DNA of 64,000 nucleotides from an uncultured Sulfitobacter sp. (GTDB lineage Bacteria; Pseudomonadota; Alphaproteobacteria; Rhodobacterales; Rhodobacteraceae), in contig CANLOQ010000002.1 of the NCBI GenBank assembly GCA_947492925.1, positions 868,001 through 932,000 of the forward strand. The letters are read 5' to 3'. The position numbers and the translations under genes were made by a program. How positions within the stretch are numbered: the stretch's first letter is position 1; each line of letters begins with the position of its first letter. Under the pieces are notes generated by a model that was not told the origin of the DNA, did no database searches, and saw only the letters and a list, made by a program, of their open reading frames with translations. Below, piece after piece: positions 47,353-55,419 of this stretch.

Positions 47353-49194
47353 TCAGGGAAAGTTCACATGCACGGCCTGCAAGGCACGCTGGTCCACCTG
47401 CGGACCCGCCCGCCGGACCACATCGTCGGCGTAGATGTTGAACAAATCCTGCGCCAGCGCCTGATCCATCTGTTCGCTCAGCTGGCTTAGCAAGGCCGCG
47501 CTTTGTTCGTCCTCAGTCGCCGGGGTGATCGCATCAAGGCGCAGGATAACCACGCTTTCCTCGTCGGGCAGCACGGTCACGTCGCCCACTTCCATATCAA
47601 AAACCTCGGACATGAAGCCGGGGGGCGTGCCCGCAACAAAGGCATTCCGGATCTGGTCGGTTTCCACCACCGCATCAAGGCCCGCTGCCTCAAAGGAGGC
47701 ATCCCCGCCCAGTGTCGCCACCAGTTCAGTGGCCTGTGCCGTCAGCGCCTCGACCGTGCGGTCAGCCTGCCAGCGGGCCAGCACATCGTCCCGTGCCGCG
47801 TCAAAGGGATTGGGCCGTTCGGGCAGTTCCTCGTCCAGCCGCATGGCATAGACGCTGCCGTCCTCCAGCTGCTCAATCTTTGGAAAATCCCCCGGCTCCA
47901 GCGCGCTTGCCGCCTCGCGGAAATCACCGTAGGCGGCAATGCCTTCGCTTGTCTCGGGCGTCCATGCAATGGTGCCCAGCGTCATTTCGGTTTCATCGGC
48001 CAGCTGCTCCAGCGTGGCACCACCGGCAAGCTGGTCATCCAGATCAGCGGCCCGGACCTCAACCGCGCGGATCGCACGGGTCAACGCCAGTTCCTGCTGC
48101 AAATCGGGGCGGGCTTCTTCGAATGTCGTGGCCTGCGCAGGCAACACGCCGTTTACCCGGAACAGGGCAGGGCCCAGCGGGCTTGGCGCAGGGCCGACGA
48201 TGTCGCCCACTTCGGCGGCAAACACAACTTCGCCCGCCGCATCCAGCTCAAGTCGGCTCACATCGCCCAGATCAACATCGGCAAGATCAAGACCGCGTTC
48301 CTCAACCAGATTGCGAAACCGTGTGCCTCCAACCTCAAGGGCTGCAGCAGCCTGCGCGGCAGCTTCTTCATCTGAGAACACCAGACGTTCCACAAGGCGA
48401 CGCTCTGGTTGGTTATAGATGTTGGCACGCGCGTCATATTCCGCGCGCAGTTCCTCTTCGGGCACCTCTACCTGATCAACCATCGCATCGGGTGTCAGCA
48501 ACGCGTAGGTGATCATCTTGGTTTCGGGCAGCATGAAAAGATCTGTGTTTTCATCGTAGTAGCTGCGCAATGTGGCCCCGTCAGGGTCGTCAATCGGGGT
48601 GGCCAGATTGCTTTCGTCCAGCAGGCTCCATGTAAAGCTGCGCTGCTCGCCCACATAGTTCACCAGCGTCTCGGCATAGGTGTTGGGCATGCGGGTGCCA
48701 CCCAGAATGGCACCCTGCAGCAAGGTGCGCGCCGCTTCCTCGCGCAGGGAGGTTTCAAATTCCGCCTCGGTCACGCCGCCCTGTTGCAGGGCAAAGCGGT
48801 ATCCTTCGCGGTCGAATTCACCGTCGACCCCCTGAAAGGATGGGATGTCCAGAATTTCCTCGCGCAGGGCCTCATCGCCGATGGACAGGCCCAGTTCAGC
48901 GTTTTCATGATCCAGCGCGCGGTTGCGCACCAGCCGTTGCAGGACCGCCCGGTCCAGCCCGATCTGCTGGGCCTCCGCAAAAGGCAGACGCTGGCCCGTT
49001 TGCTGTTCGATGGCGCGGATTTCGTTCTGGAGCTGACGCGCGTAGGTATCGACATAAATCGGCTTGTCGCCGACCGACCCGATGGTGCGGATGTTGCCAG
49101 ACAGGTTCGCGGCCCCGAAGCCGCCCAAAGACAGGATAAGCAGACCCATAAGGACCCACATTGCGGTTGTGCCGATGCTGGAGCGTTTCGCCAT
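47353..49194 (-). CDS. PpiD-like membrane-anchored peptidylprolyl isomerase/chaperone
   Basis: A 613-residue periplasmic folding factor held by one N-terminal helix (about 10-30). A SurA-type N-terminal region follows (VGDKPIYVDTYARQLQNEI), then a parvulin-like domain in the middle and another SurA-like C-terminal helical part. Long acidic helices dominate. The ATG at 49194 is the start; the longer frame overlaps the aminotransferase gene in another frame. It lies between the aminotransferase gene and trpE on one run. Confidence 0.87.
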   Translation of the reverse strand: MAKRSSIGTTAMWVLMGLLILSLGGFGAANLSGNIRTIGSVGDKPIYVDTYARQLQNEIRAIEQQTGQRLPFAEAQQIGLDRAVLQRLVRNRALDHENAELGLSIGDEALREEILDIPSFQGVDGEFDREGYRFALQQGGVTEAEFETSLREEAARTLLQGAILGGTRMPNTYAETLVNYVGEQRSFTWSLLDESNLATPIDDPDGATLRSYYDENTDLFMLPETKMITYALLTPDAMVDQVEVPEEELRAEYDARANIYNQPERRLVERLVFSDEEAAAQAAAALEVGGTRFRNLVEERGLDLADVDLGDVSRLELDAAGEVVFAAEVGDIVGPAPSPLGPALFRVNGVLPAQATTFEEARPDLQQELALTRAIRAVEVRAADLDDQLAGGATLEQLADETEMTLGTIAWTPETSEGIAAYGDFREAASALEPGDFPKIEQLEDGSVYAMRLDEELPERPNPFDAARDDVLARWQADRTVEALTAQATELVATLGGDASFEAAGLDAVVETDQIRNAFVAGTPPGFMSEVFDMEVGDVTVLPDEESVVILRLDAITPATEDEQSAALLSQLSEQMDQALAQDLFNIYADDVVRRAGPQVDQRALQAVHVNFP

Positions 49195-49237
49195 CTTTTG
49201 CGTCCTTTTTGCCCGTTTCCCCGTGTCTAGGCCGGTC

Positions 49238-50416
49238 CTATCCCGGTGGCAAGGCGGCGAGGCGGTCAAATAGAGTTGAGATGCCCGCCGCGTCCAGGTT
49301 GGCAAAGGCAATGCGCAGCTGGCGCGTGCCTGTGTTGTCCGTTTCGGGGCAAAACATGGTGCCCGGCAAACAAAGGATGCCCGCATCGCGCACCAGCGCC
49401 GGGGCCAGTGTGGCCGAGGATTGCGCAAACGGATGGTGCATATAGGCAAAGTACCCGCCAAGCCCCAATAGCTCCCAGCCCTGCGCGGTAAGTTTGGGCA
49501 TGTTGTCTGTGATCGCTGCGCGCCGGGCAAGGATTTCCGCGCGCTCCGCCGCCAGCCAGTCGCGCAGGTTCTGCATGCCCCAGAGGGCCGCGTGCTGGCC
49601 CAGCTGGCCGGGGCAAATGGCGACGGTATCAAGAAATTTCTCGACCTCATGCAAACGCGCGGTGCTGGCGCATATCGCACCCACCCGGTGGCCGGTCAGA
49701 CGGTAGGCCTTGGAGAAGGAATAAAGGTGGATAAGCGTGTCGTCCCAATCTAGATCAGCAAACAACGGGTGCGGCGGACCGGACCGGCTGTCGAAATCGC
49801 GGTAAGTCTCGTCAACGATCAGCGCGATGCCGCGTGTGCGCGCCAGATCGGCAAAGGCCTGCACCAGATCGGCGGGATATTCCACACCCGTGGGATTGTT
49901 GGGTGTGACAAGCGTGATGGCACGGGTGCGCGGAGTGATCAGGCTGGCCGCATGATCGGGATCGGGCAGCATGTTGGGGCCGGCGGGCAGGGCGATGCTG
50001 TGCACACCGGACATATCCAGCCACATTTTATGATTGAAGTACCAGGGGGTTGGCAGGATAACCTCATCCCCTTCGGCACAGAGCGTGGCGATGGCGGCGG
50101 CAAAGGCCTGATTGCAGCCCGAGGTGATTGCGACCTGCGCGGGCGTGACTGCGCCAGCATAATGCGTGCTGATTTGTGCGGCCAATGCGCTGCGCAATTC
50201 GGGCAGGCCCAGCACGGGGCCATAAAGATGGGCATCGTCGCGGTTCAGTGCCGCATCGGCCATCGCCTGACGCAGACCCTGTGGCGGCGGGTCAACCGGG
50301 GCGGCCTGGCTCACGTTGATCAGCGGGCGGTCGTCGGGCTGTGTCACGCCTTCCAGCCACCGGCGGGCTTCCATGACCGGAGGAGAGAAGGTAGTGGCGG
50401 TGCGGGGTCGGATCAT
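49238..50416 (-). CDS. Class I/II pyridoxal-phosphate aminotransferase
   Basis: A 392-residue fold-type I aminotransferase. The cofactor lysine is in YSFSKAYRLTGHRVG, the NPTG motif in VTPNNPTGVEYP, and an arginine for the substrate carboxylate in RQLRIAF. Substrate not identifiable; aspartate- or aromatic-type are both possible. The ATG at 50416 is chosen because it starts the family N-terminus; repeat copy C lies just upstream. Confidence 0.88.
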   Translation of the reverse strand: MIRPRTATTFSPPVMEARRWLEGVTQPDDRPLINVSQAAPVDPPPQGLRQAMADAALNRDDAHLYGPVLGLPELRSALAAQISTHYAGAVTPAQVAITSGCNQAFAAAIATLCAEGDEVILPTPWYFNHKMWLDMSGVHSIALPAGPNMLPDPDHAASLITPRTRAITLVTPNNPTGVEYPADLVQAFADLARTRGIALIVDETYRDFDSRSGPPHPLFADLDWDDTLIHLYSFSKAYRLTGHRVGAICASTARLHEVEKFLDTVAICPGQLGQHAALWGMQNLRDWLAAERAEILARRAAITDNMPKLTAQGWELLGLGGYFAYMHHPFAQSSATLAPALVRDAGILCLPGTMFCPETDNTGTRQLRIAFANLDAAGISTLFDRLAALPPG

Positions 50417-50444
50417 GGGACGGCTCCGTTCTGCGAGGGCAGGA

Positions 50445-50494
50445 GCGAGGGGCCAGCCCCTCGCGCTCCCCGGAATTGTAGTGGAAAGATGAAG
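50445..50494 (-). repeat. Dispersed repeat, copy C (inverted)
   Basis: Read on the minus strand: CTTCATCTTTCC, then ACTACAATTCCGGGG, then a hairpin whose arms are 50445-50453 (GCGAGGGGC) and 50456-50464. The lead matches copy B (59443-59490) over almost its whole length. It lies between the aminotransferase gene and gpt. Confidence 0.8.
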
Positions 50495-50501
50495 GGCCGG
50501 G

Positions 50502-51020
50502 TCAGTCCTTGCCGCGGTAGGGTTCGACGTATTGCAGCGCCATGTCCCAGGGAAAGAAAATCCACGTGTCCTGACTGACGCCGGTGATAAAGGTGTCGAC
50601 CTGCGGTTCACCTTCGGGTTTGGCGTAGACGGTGGCGAAATGCGCCTGTGGATAGAGCGAGCGGACAAGTTCCAGCGTCTTACCGCTATCGACCAGATCA
50701 TCCACAATCAGAATGCCGGTGCCATCCCCCATCATATCACTGTCGGGGGACTTCAGAACCTGCGCTTCGCGCCGGTCGTCCGCTTTGCCACCACCCGAAT
50801 GATAGGACATCACCGAGATTGTATCGACGGTGCGGATGTCCAGTTCGCGTGCCACAATCATCGCGGGGGCCATGCCGCCCCGGGTGATCGCCACCACCGC
50901 GCGCCACGCGCCATCGTCGGGGCCTTTGCCATCCAGCCGCCAGGCCAGCGCCCGGCTGTCGCGGTGAATCTGGTCCCACGAGATGTGGAAGCCTTTTTCG
51001 TGGGGAAGTCGGTCTGTCAT
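50502..51020 (-). CDS. gpt: Xanthine(-guanine) phosphoribosyltransferase
   Basis: Purine salvage enzyme, 172 residues, that makes XMP/GMP from the base and PRPP. The PRPP loop is [15 protein letters not shown]. Length and motif order fit the Gpt group. It starts three bases after the LysE-type gene stop. Confidence 0.93.
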   Translation of the reverse strand: MTDRLPHEKGFHISWDQIHRDSRALAWRLDGKGPDDGAWRAVVAITRGGMAPAMIVARELDIRTVDTISVMSYHSGGGKADDRREAQVLKSPDSDMMGDGTGILIVDDLVDSGKTLELVRSLYPQAHFATVYAKPEGEPQVDTFITGVSQDTWIFFPWDMALQYVEPYRGKD

Positions 51021-51023
51021 GGG

Positions 51024-51626
51024 TTACCTTTCGGTCAAAAGCCGCAGGCCGAAAGCACCCAGAAGGGTTGCCGCGACGCGGTCGAAAACAGGTTTCAGGG
51101 CAAGATAGCCCTGGCGGGCAGGGCCGGTGCTGAGCACAAAGGCAAACAGCGTGTAAAACAGGATCTCTAGCGCCAGGTGATTCAACACCACCAGCGCGAT
51201 CTCTGCGGGTGCTAGGTTCTGGGGAAAGACCACGAGGATCACGGCGGCAGCAAACAACATGGATTTGGGATTGCCGAAATTGACAAGCAAACCGGCGGCA
51301 AAGCTGCGCGCCTTGGGCGCGGGCGCGTCGGACAGCGGCGACCGCGCGTGCCGCCACATCTGCACGGCGATCCAGATCAGATAGAGCGCACCACCAATTT
51401 TCAGCGCCGTGTAGGCCCAGGGGAAAACCTGAAACAGCGTCTCAAGCCCCAAGAAGGCCGCAAGCGTCCAGCACGCGGCCGCAGTTGCCAGCCCGAAGCC
51501 CGTCAGCATACCGGCAAGCCGCCCCGCGCCGACGGTTGTCTTGATCACATAGAGCATCGCCGCACCCGGGCTGGCCAGGGCGGCCAGCAGCACCAGATTG
51601 AAGGCGATCAGGCTCTCGGGTGTCAT
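51024..51626 (-). CDS. LysE family amino-acid exporter
   Basis: A 200-residue inner-membrane protein with about six helices. The N-terminal PGAAMLYVIKTTVGAGRLAG block is typical of the LysE/RhtB superfamily. The exported substrate (an amino acid or analogue) cannot be named. It lies between fabI and gpt with gaps of three bases on each side. Confidence 0.88.
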   Translation of the reverse strand: MTPESLIAFNLVLLAALASPGAAMLYVIKTTVGAGRLAGMLTGFGLATAAACWTLAAFLGLETLFQVFPWAYTALKIGGALYLIWIAVQMWRHARSPLSDAPAPKARSFAAGLLVNFGNPKSMLFAAAVILVVFPQNLAPAEIALVVLNHLALEILFYTLFAFVLSTGPARQGYLALKPVFDRVAATLLGAFGLRLLTER

Positions 51627-51629
51627 CGC

Positions 51630-52436
51630 CTATTCCTTGGCCATATCCGGCGCATCCACCGCTTTCATGCCCACCACGTGATAACCTGCGTCCACATGCA
51701 GGTTCTCGCCCGTGGTGCCCGATCCCAAATCGCTGAGCAGGAAAAGCGCGGCCTTGCCCACATCCTCGATTGTCACGTTGCGCCGAAGGGGCGAATTATA
51801 CTCGTTCCACTTCATGATATAGCGGAAATCCCCGATGCCCGAGGCCGCCAGCGTCTTGATCGGCCCGGCACTGATGGCGTTGACACGAATGCCGTCCTTG
51901 CCCAGATCCTCGGCCAGGTATTTGACGGATGCCTCAAGGGCGGCTTTGGCCACGCCCATGACATTATAATGCGGCATCACTTTCTCTGCCCCGTAATAAG
52001 TCAGGGTGACGGCACTTCCGCCGGGGTTCATCATCTTTTCGGCACGCTGCATCACGGCGGTGAAGGAATAGACGGATATGTCCATCGACATCGCGAAATT
52101 GCCGCGGCTGGTGTCAACATAGCGACCGCGAAGCTCGCTTTTGTCGGAAAAACCAATGGCATGTACCACAAAGTCAATGCTGCCCCAACGCTCTTTCAGA
52201 TCCGCAAAAAGCGCGTCGATGGAGGCTTCATCACCCACATCACAGGCAAGCACGATGTCGCTGCCCAATTGCGCGGCCAACGGATCAACCCGTTTCTTCA
52301 GCGCATCACCCTGATAGGAAAAGGCCAATTCCGCCCCGGCGTCCGCCAGCGATTTTGCCACGCCCCAGGCAATGGATTTGTCATTGGCAAGGCCCATGAT
52401 CAGCCCCCGCTTGCCCTGCATCAGATCATTTGCCAT
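51630..52436 (-). CDS. fabI: Enoyl-ACP reductase (NADH)
   Basis: Last reduction of fatty acid elongation, 268 residues. NADH-binding GLANDKSIAWG near 15-25 and the FabI catalytic Tyr-x6-Lys in YNVMGVAKAAL are present. The ATG at 52436 starts the family N-terminus MANDLMQGKRG; the long frame upstream is artefactual. It heads the minus-strand run and is divergent from pdxH over 234 bp. Confidence 0.96.
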   Translation of the reverse strand: MANDLMQGKRGLIMGLANDKSIAWGVAKSLADAGAELAFSYQGDALKKRVDPLAAQLGSDIVLACDVGDEASIDALFADLKERWGSIDFVVHAIGFSDKSELRGRYVDTSRGNFAMSMDISVYSFTAVMQRAEKMMNPGGSAVTLTYYGAEKVMPHYNVMGVAKAALEASVKYLAEDLGKDGIRVNAISAGPIKTLAASGIGDFRYIMKWNEYNSPLRRNVTIEDVGKAALFLLSDLGSGTTGENLHVDAGYHVVGMKAVDAPDMAKE

Positions 52437-52670
52437 GCCGCGCCCTGTCCTGTTATCTTCTCTCGGGTTTGGTTTAGGCGATTGCAGGACGGCCATCAAG
52501 ACTGCTGCGCACGGTCTGTCGACGTGCCGCGATTTCGGGCAAGTGTCTGAGAGCAGGGGCAAAAGCGGTTGCTTGCACGGTTTGTGTTGTTGCGCCCCGG
52601 CAATTCCTGTAGCCCTGAAGTTAAGTTTTATGACACAACGACCGGATATTGACGGGGGACAATTGGAAAG

Positions 52671-53276
52671 ATGGCGGGGCGCTCGGGAAAATTTGCAGGC
52701 GACGATCCTTTCGTTCTGGTGCGCAGCTGGCTGAAAGAGGCAACGGCGTCCGAACCCAATGATCCCAACGCAATTGCGCTGTCGACGGTTGACGCGGACG
52801 GCCTGCCAAATGTGCGCATGGTGCTTTTGAAAGACGTCGAGGACGACGCGTTTGTCTTCTACACCAATTACGAAAGCCAGAAAGCACAGGAACTGGATCA
52901 GGCGGGCAAGGCGGCCTTTGTGCTGCACTGGAAATCCCTGCACCGTCAGGTGCGGGTGCGCGGCCTGATCACAAAAGAAGACGGGCCGAAAGCGGATGAA
53001 TATTACGCCTCGCGTTCATTGCCCAGCCGGTTGGGGGCATGGGCCTCGCGCCAGTCACAGCCGCTCAGCAGCCGCACGGCTTTGATGGCCGAAGTCGCAA
53101 AAGTGACCGCGACCAAGGGCACAAACCCGGCGCGGCCCCCGTATTGGGGGGGCTACCGGCTTACCCCGGTAGAGATTGAGTTTTGGGCCGATGGCGACCA
53201 CCGCCTGCACGACCGTTTTCGGTGGCGGCGCGCCACGGTTGACGCGCCGTGGGATGTGCAGCGGTTGAACCCGTGA
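52671..53276 (+). CDS. pdxH: Pyridoxamine 5'-phosphate oxidase
   Basis: FMN-dependent oxidase, 201 residues, that makes pyridoxal 5'-phosphate. Blocks seen: [36 protein letters not shown]-like [16 protein letters not shown] and the C-terminal [27 protein letters not shown]. It is divergent from fabI and followed by the cold-shock gene after 74 bp. Confidence 0.96.
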   Translation: MAGRSGKFAGDDPFVLVRSWLKEATASEPNDPNAIALSTVDADGLPNVRMVLLKDVEDDAFVFYTNYESQKAQELDQAGKAAFVLHWKSLHRQVRVRGLITKEDGPKADEYYASRSLPSRLGAWASRQSQPLSSRTALMAEVAKVTATKGTNPARPPYWGGYRLTPVEIEFWADGDHRLHDRFRWRRATVDAPWDVQRLNP

Positions 53277-53350
53277 CACAGACGCACGCGGGCAAGGGGT
53301 AACAGGGGGCGCAGACGCAGGGCGCAGGCCGTGCGGAACAAAGGTGACAC

Positions 53351-53929
53351 GTGGCGCAGAACGATGACAACAACGCAGAAGATCACGCAACCGCTCCGGC
53401 GGATTTCGCCGCGCTGTCCGGTGTCGTGAAATGGTTCGACCCGCTTAAGGGATTCGGGTTTGTCGTTGCCGAGGAGGGCGGACCGGATGTTTTGTTGCAC
53501 GTCAATGTCCTGCGCAACTTCGGCCAAAGTTCGATTGCCGATGGCACCGGCGTTGATCTTTTGGTGCATGAAACGGACCGCGGCGTTCAGGCGGTGGAGA
53601 TCACAGCGATCCACCCCGGCGACGCGACACAGGCCCCGGCACTGCCCGATATTGCGGGGCTCGACAGTGATACCCTGCGCGCCGCCCCGTTAGAGCCTGC
53701 ACGGGTGAAATGGTTCGACAAGGCCAAGGGGTTTGGCTTTGCCAATGTGTTTGGCAAGCCGGAGGACATCTTTGTTCACGTCGAAGTGCTGCGTCAGGCG
53801 GGTCTGGCCGATCTGCAACCGGGCGAGGCGCTGGCGGTACGGGTCATCGAGGGCAAACGCGGCCGAATGGCAGGCGAGGTACAGGCCTGGGAGACGGTCC
53901 TGCACCTGCCACAGGATGATGCGGAGTGA
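53351..53929 (+). CDS. Two-domain cold-shock protein
   Basis: A 192-residue protein with two cold-shock domains, at about 18-82 and 117-181. Each carries the RNP1-like KGFGF after VKWFD ([15 protein letters not shown] and [14 protein letters not shown]). Two-domain forms of this size are common in alphaproteobacteria and bind single-stranded nucleic acid. The start is GTG at 53351. Its stop overlaps the next gene's ATG by one base. Confidence 0.93.
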   Translation: MAQNDDNNAEDHATAPADFAALSGVVKWFDPLKGFGFVVAEEGGPDVLLHVNVLRNFGQSSIADGTGVDLLVHETDRGVQAVEITAIHPGDATQAPALPDIAGLDSDTLRAAPLEPARVKWFDKAKGFGFANVFGKPEDIFVHVEVLRQAGLADLQPGEALAVRVIEGKRGRMAGEVQAWETVLHLPQDDAE

Positions 53930-54393
53930 TGCGGCGGGGTCTTGCCGCACTGGTGGTTTGCTGGGGGCTGGCCACGGCCGCACAGGCCGAATGCCGGGCT
54001 GACACGGTCGAACTGCGGGGCGACTGGGGCAAGGCGCGTTTCTCTGTTGAGCTGGCAGATGATCCGCAGGAACACGCACAAGGGCTCATGCACCGCAGCG
54101 CGTTGCCAATGGGGGCGGGGATGTATTTCATCTACGAATCCCCGCGCCGCGCCAGCTTTTGGATGCGCAATACGCTGATTCCCCTCGACATGATCTTTAT
54201 TGATCCGCAGGGCGTGGTGCAGCACGTCCATCACAACGCCGTGCCGCTTGATGAAACGCCGATCCCGGGGGGGGACGGCATTCTGACTGTGCTTGAAATC
54301 AATGGGGGTCTGGCCGCACGTCTGGGCATCGGGGCAGGCAGCGAAGTGCGCCATCCCGCCCACGCGGCACACGATGCGGTCTGGCCCTGCTGA
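53929..54393 (+). CDS. DUF192 family secreted protein
   Basis: A 154-residue exported protein with a signal peptide (1-19, ending AQA). The DUF192 domain is clear: HAQGLMHRSALPMGAGM, SFWMRNTLIPLDMIFID and VLEINGGLAARLGI. Function of the family is unknown. The ATG at 53929 overlaps the cold-shock gene stop (TGATG), so translation is coupled; a GTG just before it would add one residue. Confidence 0.9.
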   Translation: MRRGLAALVVCWGLATAAQAECRADTVELRGDWGKARFSVELADDPQEHAQGLMHRSALPMGAGMYFIYESPRRASFWMRNTLIPLDMIFIDPQGVVQHVHHNAVPLDETPIPGGDGILTVLEINGGLAARLGIGAGSEVRHPAHAAHDAVWPC

Positions 54394-54449
54394 TTTTGCG
54401 CAAACTGGGGCTTTCCTTTCACAGAAACTGTGGCTAAAGAAGCGGCAGT

Positions 54450-54526
54450 CGGAGCGTGGCGCAGCCTGGTAGCGCACCTGTTTTGGGTACAGGGGGTCGG
54501 AGGTTCGAATCCTCTCGCTCCGACCA
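54450..54526 (+). tRNA. tRNA-Pro (anticodon UGG)
   Basis: A complete cloverleaf: acceptor arms CGGAGCG and CGCTCCG, D arm GCGC-AGCCTGGTA-GCGC, anticodon stem CCTGT/ACAGG with loop TTTGGGT giving UGG, T arm with GGAGG-TTCGAAT-CCTCT, and an encoded CCA. It lies 56 bp after the DUF192 gene. Confidence 0.98.
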
Positions 54527-54968
54527 CTTTTCAAATAGTCGAAGTTTTCTGAGGCGTTTCTTGCGGCCTGCTCTCGGTGTTGGATCTGTTCTAACCAAAC
54601 GTGCTGCTTTGACCGTTGATGTCCCGCGTGGCTGCGTTTGCCTTCAACGGCTGCATGACAGTAAAGCACGGACGCCACGATCCCGGTCTTGCCAGACCCG
54701 AACCCCAAGTTCCGTGCAGTGGCCACGCTCTTTGCTGAACTGTCAAATTGGCCATCGGCCATCTTGCGGGTCCGCAATCCACACACAAATTGCAGAACGC
54801 CAACGGCCTACCACATCTGGTGCCTATGCGTGCACATCACACTCCGACTGGTGGTGCGCCCGGCGGACTACCGGTGATTCTGAACCCAATAATCTCCCGA
54901 AGTGTGATAATTTTGCGAAGCTCTGCGCGCTGCGCGAAAAAATATTCGGACGCTGCAAAAGGGGCAGG

Positions 54969-54993
54969 TTATCCCCCGGTGCCCTGTGGATAA
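54969..54993. promoter_or_regulatory. Pair of DnaA-box-like sites (one perfect)
   Basis: TTATCCCCC (54969-54977, two mismatches to TTATCCACA) and, inverted seven bases later, a perfect TGTGGATAA (54985-54993). They lie about 430 bp before nrdJ in an A/T-rich part of the gap. Confidence 0.45.
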
Positions 54994-55228
54994 CTTCACC
55001 CATCAAGTGAGCGCAAAGGCCTAAACGGGCCAGAACAGGGGATTTTTCGCGCCGCTCAGAAGCGCTGCGCAAAGGGGGCAAAATGGGGATATTAATCTAT
55101 TGAATCAGGTGCCGCTGCGTGACCCAAAAATCAGCCTTCAGGTCAACAGCAAGAATTCATAAATCCTGAAATAAACCCGTTGACCGGATAGGGGCGGATA
55201 CGTCAGGTTGTGCAAGTCGACGATGACC

Positions 55229-55244
55229 CCACTACATATAGTGG
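55229..55244. promoter_or_regulatory. NrdR-box-like palindrome upstream of nrdJ
   Basis: CCACTACATATAGTGG matches the NrdR consensus ACACWATATATWGTGT at most positions, including both CAC/GTG arms. It lies 175 bp before nrdJ. NrdR represses ribonucleotide reductase genes and usually binds paired boxes; a second box at the usual spacing was not clear. Confidence 0.55.
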
Positions 55245-55419
55245 TTAACGCTGAGGGGGACATCACGGCACGAGCGCAGGAAAACGACACAAACATAAGT
55301 CACGTTCTGCAAGATATCGCCAACCGTTTGGCCGGTTGGTGCTTCTTATCGTGCTGCGGCACCCGGAGAGTTCAGGGCGCAAGCCCTTGGTTAAGACAGT
55401 TAGGACAGAGGCAGCGACC

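Larger units (their letters stand above)
54527..55419. other. Gene-free stretch between tRNA-Pro and nrdJ
   Basis: About 0.9 kb without a convincing coding frame. The left half (54540-54890) has short open frames without recognisable domains and could be a decayed remnant next to the tRNA. The middle (54894-55090) is richer in A and T and holds two DnaA-box-like sites. The right part holds the NrdR-like palindrome and presumably the nrdJ promoter. No cobalamin riboswitch box was found. Confidence 0.65.

Noticed and set aside
54456-55010. A 184-codon frame starting inside tRNA-Pro
   Set aside because: It reads through the tRNA and has no domain; the start is an accident of the tRNA sequence.
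55287-55302. Second NrdR box upstream of nrdJ
   Set aside because: Only the ends resemble the consensus, and the spacing of 58 bp from the first box is not the usual paired distance.
55083-55419. Cobalamin riboswitch in front of nrdJ
   Set aside because: Expected because the enzyme uses B12, but no B12-box-like sequence or matching fold was seen.
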